From Gemmatales bacterium (GTDB lineage Bacteria; Planctomycetota; Planctomycetia; Gemmatales; Gemmataceae), in NCBI GenBank assembly GCA_026004675.1, contig BPJP01000006.1, forward strand, positions 186,001 through 250,000: a DNA stretch of 64,000 nucleotides, written 5' to 3'. Of the stretch, positions 1 to 7,846 are shown one piece after another (the stretch's first letter is position 1; the number at the start of each line of letters is the position of its first letter). Position numbers and translations under genes: made by a program. The notes beneath the pieces were generated by a model that had not been told where the DNA came from, made no database searches, and saw nothing but the letters and a program-made list of their open reading frames with translations.

Positions 1-10
1 CGTACCACAG

Positions 11-178
11 ATGAACACGAATGAACACGAATAATTTGTGGCTTCCCCTCTCCCAAAGGGAAGACCCTCACCCAAGCCCTCTCCCGAGGTGAGAGAGAGC
101 TGGATCCCCCTCTCCCTCCGGGAGAGGGTAGGAAAAGGACAACAACTCCATTCGTGTCCATTCGTGTCTATTCGCGGT
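11..178. repeat. Composite intergenic repeat with inverted terminal motifs
   Basis: The left edge carries two tandem copies of ATGAACACGA (11-30). The right edge carries the complementary motif as ATTCGTGTCC, ATTCGTGTCT, ATTCGCGG (150-178). The outer parts therefore form an inverted pair built from a roughly 10-bp unit. Between them is C/T-rich sequence with CCCTCTCCC-type motifs. Repeats of the ATTCGTGTCCATTCGTG type are common between genes in planctomycete and verrucomicrobial genomes. No coding sequence is seen here. Whether it is mobile cannot be judged from one copy. Confidence 0.6.
108..128. repeat. Perfect 9-bp hairpin CCCTCTCCC/GGGAGAGGG
   Basis: CCCTCTCCC (108-116) pairs perfectly with GGGAGAGGG (120-128) across a 3-nt loop. 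It lies inside the composite repeat and about 60 bp beyond the stop of the minus-strand HTH gene. It could therefore stop that transcript, but no T-run follows on the minus strand. It looks like a dispersed REP-type palindrome. Confidence 0.5.
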
Positions 179-189
179 TTTTAATCAGC

Positions 190-471
190 TCAATTTTCAT
201 CTTTCGGCCAAAAACAAAGAAAAGATTCGCGAGAAACTGCTTCTCGTGAAAGGCGTCGCCGAACATTACGCAGCCTGGCCGTGACAGGATCGCCGCCGGC
301 AGCTTGACCCATCGGCTCGTTGTTGTTCAGGCCGGACCGGCTGCCGGGGATCGGTTCGTAGGCCGGCAGCTGGCCGTCGCGGATGAGCTTGCGCACCGCC
401 GCCGGGGAGACTCGCCATTTCTTGGCGAGTTCTCTGACCGTGTAATCGCGGATGTCGGTTGCGCGTTGCAT
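190..471 (-). CDS. Excisionase/MerR-like helix-turn-helix protein
   Basis: This is a 93-residue protein. Residues 10-45 (YTVRELAKKWRVSPAAVRKL then IRDGQLPAY) match the short winged helix-turn-helix of excisionase-family DNA-binding proteins, which read a promoter or attachment site. The tail after residue 50 is basic and not recognised. No clear ribosome binding site precedes the ATG. It is the last of four minus-strand genes in a small accessory block, just downstream of the large TCAACAAA palindrome at 510-552, which may be its own operator. The fold is fairly sure; a role in excision is only inferred from neighbours. Confidence 0.7.
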   Translation of the reverse strand: MQRATDIRDYTVRELAKKWRVSPAAVRKLIRDGQLPAYEPIPGSRSGLNNNEPMGQAAGGDPVTARLRNVRRRLSREAVSRESFLCFWPKDEN

Positions 472-509
472 GACGCGGCAAATCTACCGCGCAGAGGTGA
501 GGTTGGGTG

Positions 510-552
510 GTCAACAAATATCAACAAAATAATTTTGTTGAATTTTGTTGAC
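510..552. promoter_or_regulatory. 43-bp near-perfect palindrome with four TCAACAAA half-sites
   Basis: Two 21-bp arms (510-530 and 532-552) around a single central A are complementary except at two positions. Each arm holds two TCAACAAA/T units exactly 10 bp apart, giving four half-sites on one helical face. It lies 39 bp upstream of the HTH gene start and 47 bp after the preceding gene, so it is best read as an operator for the HTH gene. It could also fold in RNA. A CCCC-N8-GGGG hairpin followed by T5 (553-577) abuts it on the plus strand. Confidence 0.6.
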
Positions 553-598
553 CCCCATTTTTTCGGGGTTTTTGAGGATTTTGGCGACTGAAAAAAAA

Positions 599-1612
599 TT
601 ATACGGAAGGTTTTCGATTCCATGGAAGGCCGGCGTATTGAGCGTGGCGGCGGGCGAACACATTGACTGTTGCCACAGCCTTCGGTGCACGATCTTGACC
701 GAATTTCTCGATAGCCTCGGCGCGGACAAGAGATGCTTTTTTGCCAGCCAGGATGTACTGGGCGTAGCAGAATTCATAGACTTCTGCGGTTTCGTGATCG
801 CGCGGCCATCCGCCTTTCTTTTTCGTCGGCGTCGCCATGTTAGGCTGAAGCGCCGCCGGCTTCCCGTTGCGGCTGCGATTCATCGCCGCCATGCGCTTCG
901 ATTTATAACAGCCGCAGCTTGTTGTACTGCCGTTGCGCAGGTTGCCGCCGCGCGCGACAAATTCGCGGCCACAGAGTAGGCAACTACAATCGAACATCGC
1001 TCCCTTGACGCCTTTCTGGCGCGGCCGCATCCGTAATACCTTCGCGTGGCCGAACACTTGGCCGGTCAAATCCATGCCGCGCGAGCATTTCCCACAACCG
1101 CGTGCGCCGGTTCTTTCGCGCAGGTCGCGCCCCGATTTGATCGCCTTTCGGCCACAGTCGCACGTCACATGCCAGGCTACATGGCCGTCGATACGTTTTT
1201 CCGCAATGCGGTCTACGGTCCATCGGCCGCAGCGCTTGCCGGTCATGTCCACGGTTCGTTCGTGCCGCAGGCAGCCGCAGCTTTTTGTTACGCCGATGTT
1301 GCCCGTTCGCACGGCGGTAGATTTGCCGCAATCGCAATCAAACAGCCAGCCGTTTCTTGTCGGGGCTTTCGCCGTCAATTGGCCGAACCGCATACCTGGT
1401 TGGATGTTGAGCTTTTTAGGCCGACACTTGCCGCAGGTTACGATTTTCCAATTGGCCAGGTCGCTGCCGCGCACGGTCCATTCCTTGCCGCAGCCGCCGC
1501 AGCGAACGCGCCAGCATGATTGGCGGGTTTTCAGCTTGTGATTTCGATCGCGCTCGATGACGGTCACGATGCCGTAGGTCTTGCCGGTCAGGTCAATGCC
1601 GCGTGTCTTCAT
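599..1612 (-). CDS. Four-fold zinc-knuckle repeat protein
   Basis: This 337-residue protein is made of four copies of a module starting D-[LM]-TG-x5-G and ending in a Cys cluster. Cluster examples are CGGCGKEW with CGKC, CDCGKS with SCGC, CDCGRK with CGKC, and CSCLLCG with SCGC, at roughly residues 5-65, 68-120, 121-182 and 183-240. The CDCG...SCGC module is known from phage and homing-endonuclease-associated proteins as a Zn-binding, presumably DNA-binding unit. Here there is no HNH or AP2 nuclease domain. The last 75 residues are basic and unassigned. An AGGA lies 9 nt before the ATG. It sits between a zinc-ribbon membrane protein gene and the HTH gene on the same strand. Function is unknown. 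Confidence 0.75.
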   Translation of the reverse strand: MKTRGIDLTGKTYGIVTVIERDRNHKLKTRQSCWRVRCGGCGKEWTVRGSDLANWKIVTCGKCRPKKLNIQPGMRFGQLTAKAPTRNGWLFDCDCGKSTAVRTGNIGVTKSCGCLRHERTVDMTGKRCGRWTVDRIAEKRIDGHVAWHVTCDCGRKAIKSGRDLRERTGARGCGKCSRGMDLTGQVFGHAKVLRMRPRQKGVKGAMFDCSCLLCGREFVARGGNLRNGSTTSCGCYKSKRMAAMNRSRNGKPAALQPNMATPTKKKGGWPRDHETAEVYEFCYAQYILAGKKASLVRAEAIEKFGQDRAPKAVATVNVFARRHAQYAGLPWNRKPSV

Positions 1613-1737
1613 GTCGCTGTATCCTTTCGTCGGTTGTTCCTGTCGTTACGGCTTCCATGTGTCCGAAGGATGGGAAATCTTATGCTCCCGGCAGTCGCAG
1701 GATTCGCCGCTTGTCGTCGGCTTCGCTGTCGGCGCAT

Positions 1738-2760
1738 TCATTCAAACGGATAGGCCAGCTTTTTTTGCTCTTCGAGTTTCTTCAGGGCTTTCTCAGCACG
1801 CTGCAAATCCTCAGCGACCAGTCCGTCCAATTTCGGCGTCCGTTCCTGCGCCGCGTTCTCCAAGTCGCCAGCTGCGACGCTGATCCACCATTCCGGCTGA
1901 AAATCCGGCTTTCCATCCGAATACGAGAAAGCCCGCCCAACCCTCTGTCTCAGATCGTGAATTCTCCGTCGCAAACTCGCCCATTCCGTCCGCGAAAGTC
2001 CCTTTTTTCTCGCCTCTTGAACTTCCCGAAAATGCATGCGGACGCTCTCGAAGTATTTTTTGCAGTCGGCGAATCGTTTTTTCACGTCGAGGTTGGCGGC
2101 AGGGGCACGCGGCTTAACCTGAGGCTTGGCTTGCTCTTCCGGCTGGGTTGTTTTAATAGCTGACTTTTCGGGTAGATCGGGCGTTTGGCTATCAGGAACA
2201 GGTTTGGCAACCGGAACTTCCTCGCCATCATCGAGACGCGACCGTGGCGAATGCGGATTCAAATACCCGAGCATGCCGCAAAAAAGAAACAATAGAAACG
2301 GCAGCAAAAGAACCAGCAGACAGCCATTTGCTCCACCAATAGGCCGAAAGAGGATACTCGACCGTGATCGTGCTTTGGCTTCGGCGATTGCCTGAGCGCC
2401 GCCGCCAATCGATTCGTTTTGGATGTTCACCTGGATCGGTGCAGTCGCGGCGGCTGGTTGCGTCGCGGCGAGCGCGGCTCGCAAGTCCGGATCGAGGATT
2501 TCGCCACAATGTTTGCACTTCCGCGCTTCGGCTAGAATCGTTTCAGCACAAAATGGGCATGGCCTGGTGGCTGCCGGTGGCGACGCTGACGTGACGATCG
2601 GCTGGACGGCACGAGGTCGCATCTGGTCGGGTAGATGTTCCTCCAAAGGGATCGTGATTGGGTTCTGGCACTTGGGGCACTTGCCGGTTCGCCCGGCCAA
2701 CTCTGGCTTAACTCGAAGGGTGTGACCGCATTGGGAGCAGGAAACAGAAAGGATGCGCAT
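1738..2760 (-). CDS. Double zinc-ribbon single-pass membrane protein
   Basis: The protein has 340 residues. Residues 7-40 form an N-terminal zinc ribbon (CSQCGH...CPKC). Residues 68-90 form a second one (CPFCAE...CKHCGE). A membrane segment follows at about residues 145-168 (GCLLVLLLPFLLFLFCGMLG), then a Pro/Glu-rich linker and a charged helical C-terminus ending in a short coiled coil. This layout is typical of the many uncharacterised zinc-ribbon membrane proteins of planctomycetes. AAGGAG lies 9 nt before the ATG. It follows the XRE regulator by 91 bp on the same strand. No enzymatic motif is seen. Confidence 0.75.
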   Translation of the reverse strand: MRILSVSCSQCGHTLRVKPELAGRTGKCPKCQNPITIPLEEHLPDQMRPRAVQPIVTSASPPAATRPCPFCAETILAEARKCKHCGEILDPDLRAALAATQPAAATAPIQVNIQNESIGGGAQAIAEAKARSRSSILFRPIGGANGCLLVLLLPFLLFLFCGMLGYLNPHSPRSRLDDGEEVPVAKPVPDSQTPDLPEKSAIKTTQPEEQAKPQVKPRAPAANLDVKKRFADCKKYFESVRMHFREVQEARKKGLSRTEWASLRRRIHDLRQRVGRAFSYSDGKPDFQPEWWISVAAGDLENAAQERTPKLDGLVAEDLQRAEKALKKLEEQKKLAYPFE

Positions 2761-2851
2761 CGCGGGCGACTCCTTCTAAGGTGCTCCGCTTCCCTGCCTG
2801 AACCGAATCCATTGATTTTGCCTCGACCTGCTCCCAACCAGCAGCAAGCCA

Positions 2852-3094
2852 TCATTTCCCAACCTCAGTTTGCTGCTCTCTCGCTTCGCTCAAATCCTGC
2901 TCCAAGCGGTCCAAGAGAATTTGCGCGGAACCGTTGGGCGTTCCCCGGCCTTGCTCCCAAATGCGCAAAGTATCCACTCCGACTCCAAGCCGTGTGCAAA
3001 AGACAGCCTGGCTCTCGTTGTACGACTCGCGCAAAGACCGAATACGATCTGGCGTCCACTTGGTTTGCGTTCGCATCTTCCTCATGAAGGCCAT
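2852..3094 (-). CDS. XRE/Cro-CI-type transcriptional regulator
   Basis: This is an 80-residue protein with a single helix-turn-helix. IRSLRESYNESQAVFCTRLG is followed by VGVDTLRIWEQGRGTPNG, and the WEQGRxxP turn is diagnostic of the XRE family. It resembles antitoxin or phage-repressor types that bind a small operator and often control their own gene. GGAAGG is placed 9 nt before the ATG. It is the first gene of the minus-strand block. The repeated ACTAGAAA element at 3118-3138, just upstream, is a natural operator candidate. No toxin partner is adjacent; the next gene is a zinc-ribbon membrane protein. Confidence 0.8.
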   Translation of the reverse strand: MAFMRKMRTQTKWTPDRIRSLRESYNESQAVFCTRLGVGVDTLRIWEQGRGTPNGSAQILLDRLEQDLSEAREQQTEVGK

Positions 3095-3117
3095 TATAAG
3101 CCACCTTCCGGTTTACG

Positions 3118-3138
3118 ACTAGAAATTTTTACTAGAAA
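3118..3138. promoter_or_regulatory. Direct repeat ACTAGAAA upstream of the XRE gene
   Basis: ACTAGAAA occurs at 3118-3125 and again at 3131-3138, 13 bp apart, within an A/T-rich stretch 24 bp upstream of the XRE start codon. It lies in the expected operator/promoter zone. Binding is inferred. Confidence 0.35.
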
Positions 3139-3193
3139 AACCTTGACGGCAAATCGTCATGCTTATACACTTCCCGCCATGCAAACGACGCCA

Positions 3194-3413
3194 GGACAAC
3201 AACGTTCGCCCCGGGGACGGGACCAAATCCTGAACCGCTCTTGGTCTTGCTGGAAGCATCGCATCCCCGGCACGGAGCCGGCCGTCCCCGAGGCGAGGGT
3301 TGTTGTCCGACGACCGAAACCGCAACGGTCATGGTCCCAGGGACGGTCCGGCAACGCTCGTAGTGGTTGCTGTTTACAAACTCCTTTGCGCACAAAGTTC
3401 CCCGTCCCTGGGA
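3194..3413. repeat. Two consecutive inverted repeats sharing a GGGACGG core
   Basis: The 27-nt arms at 3194-3220 and 3282-3308 are reverse complements at 24 of 27 positions (outer end GGACAACAAC, inner end CGGGGACGG). They are followed by a perfect 12-bp pair, TCCCAGGGACGG (3335-3346) and CCGTCCCTGGGA (3402-3413). All four arms contain the same GGGACGG core. The stretch 3104-3487 holds no convincing gene; the open frames across it change with the repeat arms. It looks like a folded intergenic repeat or the decayed ends of a small element. Confidence 0.55.
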
Positions 3414-3432
3414 TTTTGGCCGTTGTCGGTAC

Positions 3433-3464
3433 GGCGGGGCCTGACTGGCGATCGGGGCCCCGCC
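3433..3464 (-). terminator. GC-rich hairpin downstream of tRNA-Phe
   Basis: GGCGGGGCC (3433-3441) and GGCCCCGCC (3456-3464) form a perfect 9-bp stem with a 14-nt loop, 24 nt beyond the tRNA 3' end on the minus strand. The stem is strong but no U-run follows, so a terminator role is tentative. Confidence 0.4.
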
Positions 3465-3487
3465 CTCTCTCCAATCCTTCGGTCAAC

Positions 3488-3560
3488 TGGACAGGGCCGG
3501 GGTCGAACCGGCGACCTAAGGATTTTCAGTCCTTCGCTCTACCAGCTGAGCTACCTGTCC
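3488..3560 (-). tRNA. tRNA-Phe (anticodon GAA)
   Basis: All cloverleaf elements can be read. The acceptor pairs GGACAGG with CCTGTCC. The D arm is GCTC...GAGC. The anticodon stem AAGGA/TCCTT encloses loop CTGAAAA, giving anticodon GAA. The T arm GCCGG/CCGGC carries loop TTCGACC, and the discriminator base is A. The 3' CCA is not encoded (GTT follows). Length is 73 nt. It borders the accessory block at 1-3100, and tRNA 3' ends are common integration sites, but no repeated tRNA fragment was found in the window. Confidence 0.95.
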
Positions 3561-3652
3561 GAACTGCTATCATTCTAAATCCAACGTCCGCATTGACAAT
3601 GGCAAAGTGCAGAGATTTCTCAATAATGGCGGTGAGCAGCCCCCTTCGCTTC

Positions 3653-4735
3653 TCAGCGCTGAATTCTGGCCGAACCTCCCCTCGCCAGAGCGCGAACTTG
3701 TTCGAGCGTGGCCATCGTCGTGTCGCCTGGATAGGTGGTCAGCAAGGCACCGTGTGCCCAGCCGAGTTCCATGGCTTGTTCGTCGGATTCTCCCGTAAGT
3801 AAGCCGTAAAACAGGCCGGCGGAAAACCCGTCCCCTCCGCCGACACGATCATACACGTCGAGTTCACAGGTGTGGGTCTGGTAGGTTTTGCCTCCCAGCC
3901 AGGCGACTGCGCTCCAGCTGTGGCGATTGGTCGAGTGGACGTGGCGCATCGTAGTGGCGACGATTTTGATGTTCGGGAATTGTTGGACAACATTCTCGAT
4001 CATGCCGAAAAAGGCTGTCGGATCGAGTTTGGATTTGCTTTCGACTTCCGGGCCGGGAATGCCCAAACCTTTTTGCAAGTCTTCTTCGTTGCCGACGAGC
4101 ACGTCGACATGTTCCACGATTCGTTTCAATGTTTGTTGGGCTTTGTCGATTCCTCCTTGGAAACGCCAAAGTTTTTCGCGGAAGTTGAGATCGAAAGAAA
4201 CGACGGTGCCGTGCTCTCTGGCGACTTGGCAGGCTTCCACGATCAGTTCGGGGGTGGTAGGAGAAAGAGCGGCGAAAATACCGCCGCTATGAAACCAGCG
4301 AACTCCTTCGCCAAAGATGGCCTTCCAGTCGAAATCGCCCGGTTTCAGCTGGGCGGCGGCTTCGTTGGCCCGATTGTAGAAGACCACCGGCGGCCGAACG
4401 CCAAAGCCACGGTCGCTGAATACCGTTGCCATGTTGGGACCGGTCACGCCATTGTGGCTGAATCGCTTGTAAAACGGCCTCACGCCCATGGCACGAACGC
4501 GCTCGGCGATCAAGTCGCCGATAGGATAATCGACCATCGCTGTCGCGATGCCTGTTTTTAGGCCAAAACAATCTGCCAGGTTCGCGGCAACGTTGAACTC
4601 GCCACCGCTGACATGAATGCGGCATTCGTTCGCCTTGCGGAACGGAATAATCCCGGGATCCAGTCGATGAACTAATGCCCCCAAAGAAAGAAAATCCAAA
4701 GCGCCGCCAGTTGGAATAGTCAGTTGTGCCGGCAT
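3653..4735 (-). CDS. PfkB-family carbohydrate kinase (2-keto-3-deoxygluconate kinase-like)
   Basis: This 360-residue ribokinase/PfkB protein phosphorylates a sugar or sugar acid with ATP in the cytoplasm. The N-terminal substrate motif (HVSGGEFNVAANLA) and the C-terminal signature DRVGGGDGFSAGLFYGLL, with catalytic Asp in GGGDGF, are both intact. Overall length and the FDLNFREKLW segment resemble 2-dehydro-3-deoxygluconokinases, but the substrate is not proven. Two in-frame ATGs lie 6 nt apart. AGGA is 7 nt from the second (4735) and only 1 nt from the first, so the second is chosen. It appears monocistronic between tRNA-Phe and a divergent DUF1549 gene. Confidence 0.85.
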   Translation of the reverse strand: MPAQLTIPTGGALDFLSLGALVHRLDPGIIPFRKANECRIHVSGGEFNVAANLADCFGLKTGIATAMVDYPIGDLIAERVRAMGVRPFYKRFSHNGVTGPNMATVFSDRGFGVRPPVVFYNRANEAAAQLKPGDFDWKAIFGEGVRWFHSGGIFAALSPTTPELIVEACQVAREHGTVVSFDLNFREKLWRFQGGIDKAQQTLKRIVEHVDVLVGNEEDLQKGLGIPGPEVESKSKLDPTAFFGMIENVVQQFPNIKIVATTMRHVHSTNRHSWSAVAWLGGKTYQTHTCELDVYDRVGGGDGFSAGLFYGLLTGESDEQAMELGWAHGALLTTYPGDTTMATLEQVRALARGGSARIQR

Positions 4736-4968
4736 GGCCATTTCCTGGAACGTGTTGCCCTTTTAAGAGGTCCAATCCGCCAATCTATGGGATGAGCCGA
4801 CTCGAACGGTGCCGGCTCCATGGTACGTTATAGGAATGCCCAGTCGGCGGTAAGCGTGCCAGCCAGCGGACTGGAATGAAAATCCGGCAGTCTTTCATTT
4901 GCCCGCCCGTTTGGACCCGGCTAAAATATGCTTATCCATCCCACCCTGCTGATTTTCGTGTGATCACC

Positions 4969-7835
4969 ATGAATGCCAGAAGAGTCGCAACGGTTGCCAT
5001 CACTATATCTATTGCGCTTTTTCACCAGCGCAGTGCCTGGGCGTCTGATCAGCCCATCGATTTCAACCGGGACATTCGGCCAATCTTGACCAACAATTGC
5101 TTCACCTGCCACGGCCCCGATGAGAACGAACGCAAAGGGGATTTGCGTTTGGATACGCGTCAAGGAGCGCTAGCGGATTTAGGCGGCCGTCGCGCCATCG
5201 TGCCCGGCGATCCATCCAAGAGCGAATTGATCAAGCGCATCACCGCGACCAACTTCAAACGGATGCCTCCCAGAAAAAGCGGCAAGCAGCTGGAGCCGAA
5301 ACAAGTCGAACTGCTGACTCGTTGGATCCAACAAGGAGCGCCCTTATGCCGAGCATTGGGCCTATGTCGCGCCAGTTCGTCCCAAGCTGCCACGGGTCAA
5401 GAATACCGCCTGGCCGCGAAATCCGATCGACTATTTCGTACTGGCTCGGCTGGAAAAAGAGGGACTGTCGCCGGCTCCAGAAGCCGACCGCTACACCCTC
5501 ATTCGCAGGCTATCGCTCGACCTGATCGGCTTGCCGCCGACAATCGAAGAAGTGGACCGGTTCGTGAACGACCGACAGCCGGGAGCATACCAACGACTGG
5601 TCGATCGACTTCTTGCATCACCAGCCTTTGGCGAGCGCTGGGCACGAGTTTGGCTTGATCTGGCTCGTTATGCCGACTCTGCCGGCTACGCCCAGGATCC
5701 GCCGCGTACGATTTGGCGCTACCGGGATTGGGTCATTCAGGCATTCAACGAAAATATGCCTTACGACCAGTTCACCCGAGAGCAACTGGCGGGAGATCTC
5801 TTGCCCAATCCCACGGAAAGCCAGTTGATCGCTACTGCTTTCCATCGCAATACGATGACCAACAGTGAAGGCGGCACCAGTGATGAAGAGTTCCGCAATG
5901 CCGCCGTGGTCGATCGCGTCAACACGACTCTGCAAGTGTGGATGGGATTGACGATGGGCTGTGCCCAGTGCCACAACCACAAATATGACCCCATTTCGCA
6001 GGAAGAATACTTCCGCGTTTTCGCGATCTTCAATCAAACGGAAGACGCTGATCGTGCCGACGAAGCGCCGACTCTCCGAACCTTCACCAAAGCGGAATCA
6101 GCCCGCAGACAACGATTGCAACAAGAGATCGAGGCGTTGGAGAAGAAGATTGCCGCCAGAAAGCCGCCGGAAAAAATTGGTTTTGCCCCCAGGTCCCTTG
6201 CCGATTCGCTACGTTCGTGTCGAACTGCCAGGAAACGGCGTTTGGCTTTCGCTAGCCGAAGTGGAGGTATTCTCAGGCCAAGAAAACGTAGCCCGCAAAG
6301 GGAAAGCATCGCAAATCAGTACGGCATTCAACGGCAACGCCGAACTTGCCATCGATGGCAATACCAACGGCCATTATTTTGAGGCCAAGTCGACGACGCA
6401 CACCGCCAAAGCCAACAACCCCTGGTGGGAAGTGGATTTGGGTAAGGTTCATGCCGTCGACCGTATCATCGTGTGGAACCGCACGGATGGGAACACCGGC
6501 GAGCGATTGAAAAATTTCCGCATCATCGCTTTGGATGAAAACCGACAGGCTGTGTGGCTGCGGCACTTTACGACACCGCCGAAGCCGAACGCGAAAGCGA
6601 TTTTGCCGAAATCCAGCCAAGACCTCGATCCACAGATTCTGGCGGAGTTGGCCAAGTATCGTGCCGGTTCAACCAGCGACCACCCCGACCGCAAACGTTT
6701 GCAAGAACTGAAGAAGGAATTGGCGTCGATCAAGGGAGTTACAACCCCGATTATGCGCGAACTGCCGCCAGATAGGCGTCGCAAAACGCATATCCAAATA
6801 CGCGGCAATTTCCTCGAAAAAGGCAAGGAGGTTCAGCCTGGATTCCCGGCGGTGTTCAGTCGCCACAACGTCGAACCGACGGCAGAGATCAATCGCTTGA
6901 CCCTGGCCGATTGGCTCATGGACGAACGCAATCCTTTGACGGCGCGTGTTGCCGTCAACCGTTATTGGGAGCAACTTTTCGGTTTAGGTCTTGTTGAGAC
7001 CAGTGAAGATTTCGGCGTGCAAGGCGAGCCTCCCTCACATCCTTTGCTGCTCGATTATTTGGCTGTCGAATTCATGAAACAAAATTGGGACACGAAACGT
7101 CTCCTGCGGCTGATTGTAAGTTCCGCCACTTATCGCCAATCGTCACGTGTGTTTGCCCGAACTGGCCAGGCGTGATCCGAAGAATCGACTCTTAGCCAGC
7201 GGACCACGATTTCGTTTGTCGGCGGAGATGATTCGCGACCAGGCATTGGCTGTCAGCGGCCTGCTCAGTCGAAAGATGTTCGGTCCATCGGTTCGACCTC
7301 CGCGCCCCCGTTCTGGGACTTCGAGCTGCGTTTGGCGGGTCGACCGACTGGCAACCAAGCCCGGGAGAAGACCGGTACCGACGTGGCCTTTACACCACGT
7401 GGCGGCGAACCACCCCTTATCCGTCGATGATGACCTTTGACGCCACCAGCCGGGAAGTTTGCACCATTCGTCGCGTGCGCACGAATACTCCGTTGCAAGC
7501 GCTTGTGACGTTAAACGATCCGGTCTTCGTCGAAGCCGCCCCAAGCTCTAGCCCGGCGCGTTTATAGTCACCCGGACAAAGCCCCGGCAGCCAGAGTGGC
7601 CTATGCTTTTCGTCTGTGTCTTTCGCGCAATCCAACCCAGCAGGAAATCCAACGCCTGAGCATGCTGTTTTATGACGTTTCGAAACGTTACGCCCAGCAA
7701 AAAGAGGAAGCGGTCAAGCTGGCGACCGATCCGATCGGTCCGCTGCCCGATGGTGCCAATCCTGCGGAAGTGGCCGCCTGGACTGTAGTCGCCAATGTTT
7801 TGTTGAACCTCGACGAATTCCTCGCCCGGCGTTAA
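4969..7835 (+). pseudogene. Secreted cytochrome c/DUF1549/discoidin-like/DUF1553 protein, broken by five homopolymer frameshifts
   Basis: Read continuously, this is a 953-residue planctomycete surface protein. It has a signal peptide, a haem-binding domain (CFTCHGPDENERKGDLRLD), DUF1549 ([26 protein letters not shown]), an inserted carbohydrate-binding F5/8-type domain (NPWWEVDLGKVHAVDRIIVW), and DUF1553 ([53 protein letters not shown]). The reading frame changes five times. Each change is repaired by deleting one base in a run: CCC 5341-5343, A6 6171-6176, TTT 7152-7154, C5 7305-7309 and C4 7539-7542. The repaired length is 2862 nt, an exact multiple of three, with no other stops. These look like sequencing overcalls, although decay cannot be excluded. 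Its biochemical role is unknown. Confidence 0.85.
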
Positions 7836-7846
7836 TCAAGCCACGC

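Noticed and set aside
599..1612. Homing endonuclease
   Set aside because: The zinc modules resemble those beside HNH/AP2 nucleases, but no HNH, GIY-YIG or LAGLIDADG catalytic motif is present.
3104..3487. Several overlapping open frames between the XRE gene and tRNA-Phe
   Set aside because: They run through inverted repeat arms, differ in each frame, and show no domain or ribosome binding site.
4969..7835. Programmed frameshifting or phase variation of the DUF1549 gene
   Set aside because: Five shifts in one gene at different short runs, all cured by -1 base, do not match programmed frameshifting (one site with stimulator) or phase variation (long runs near the start).
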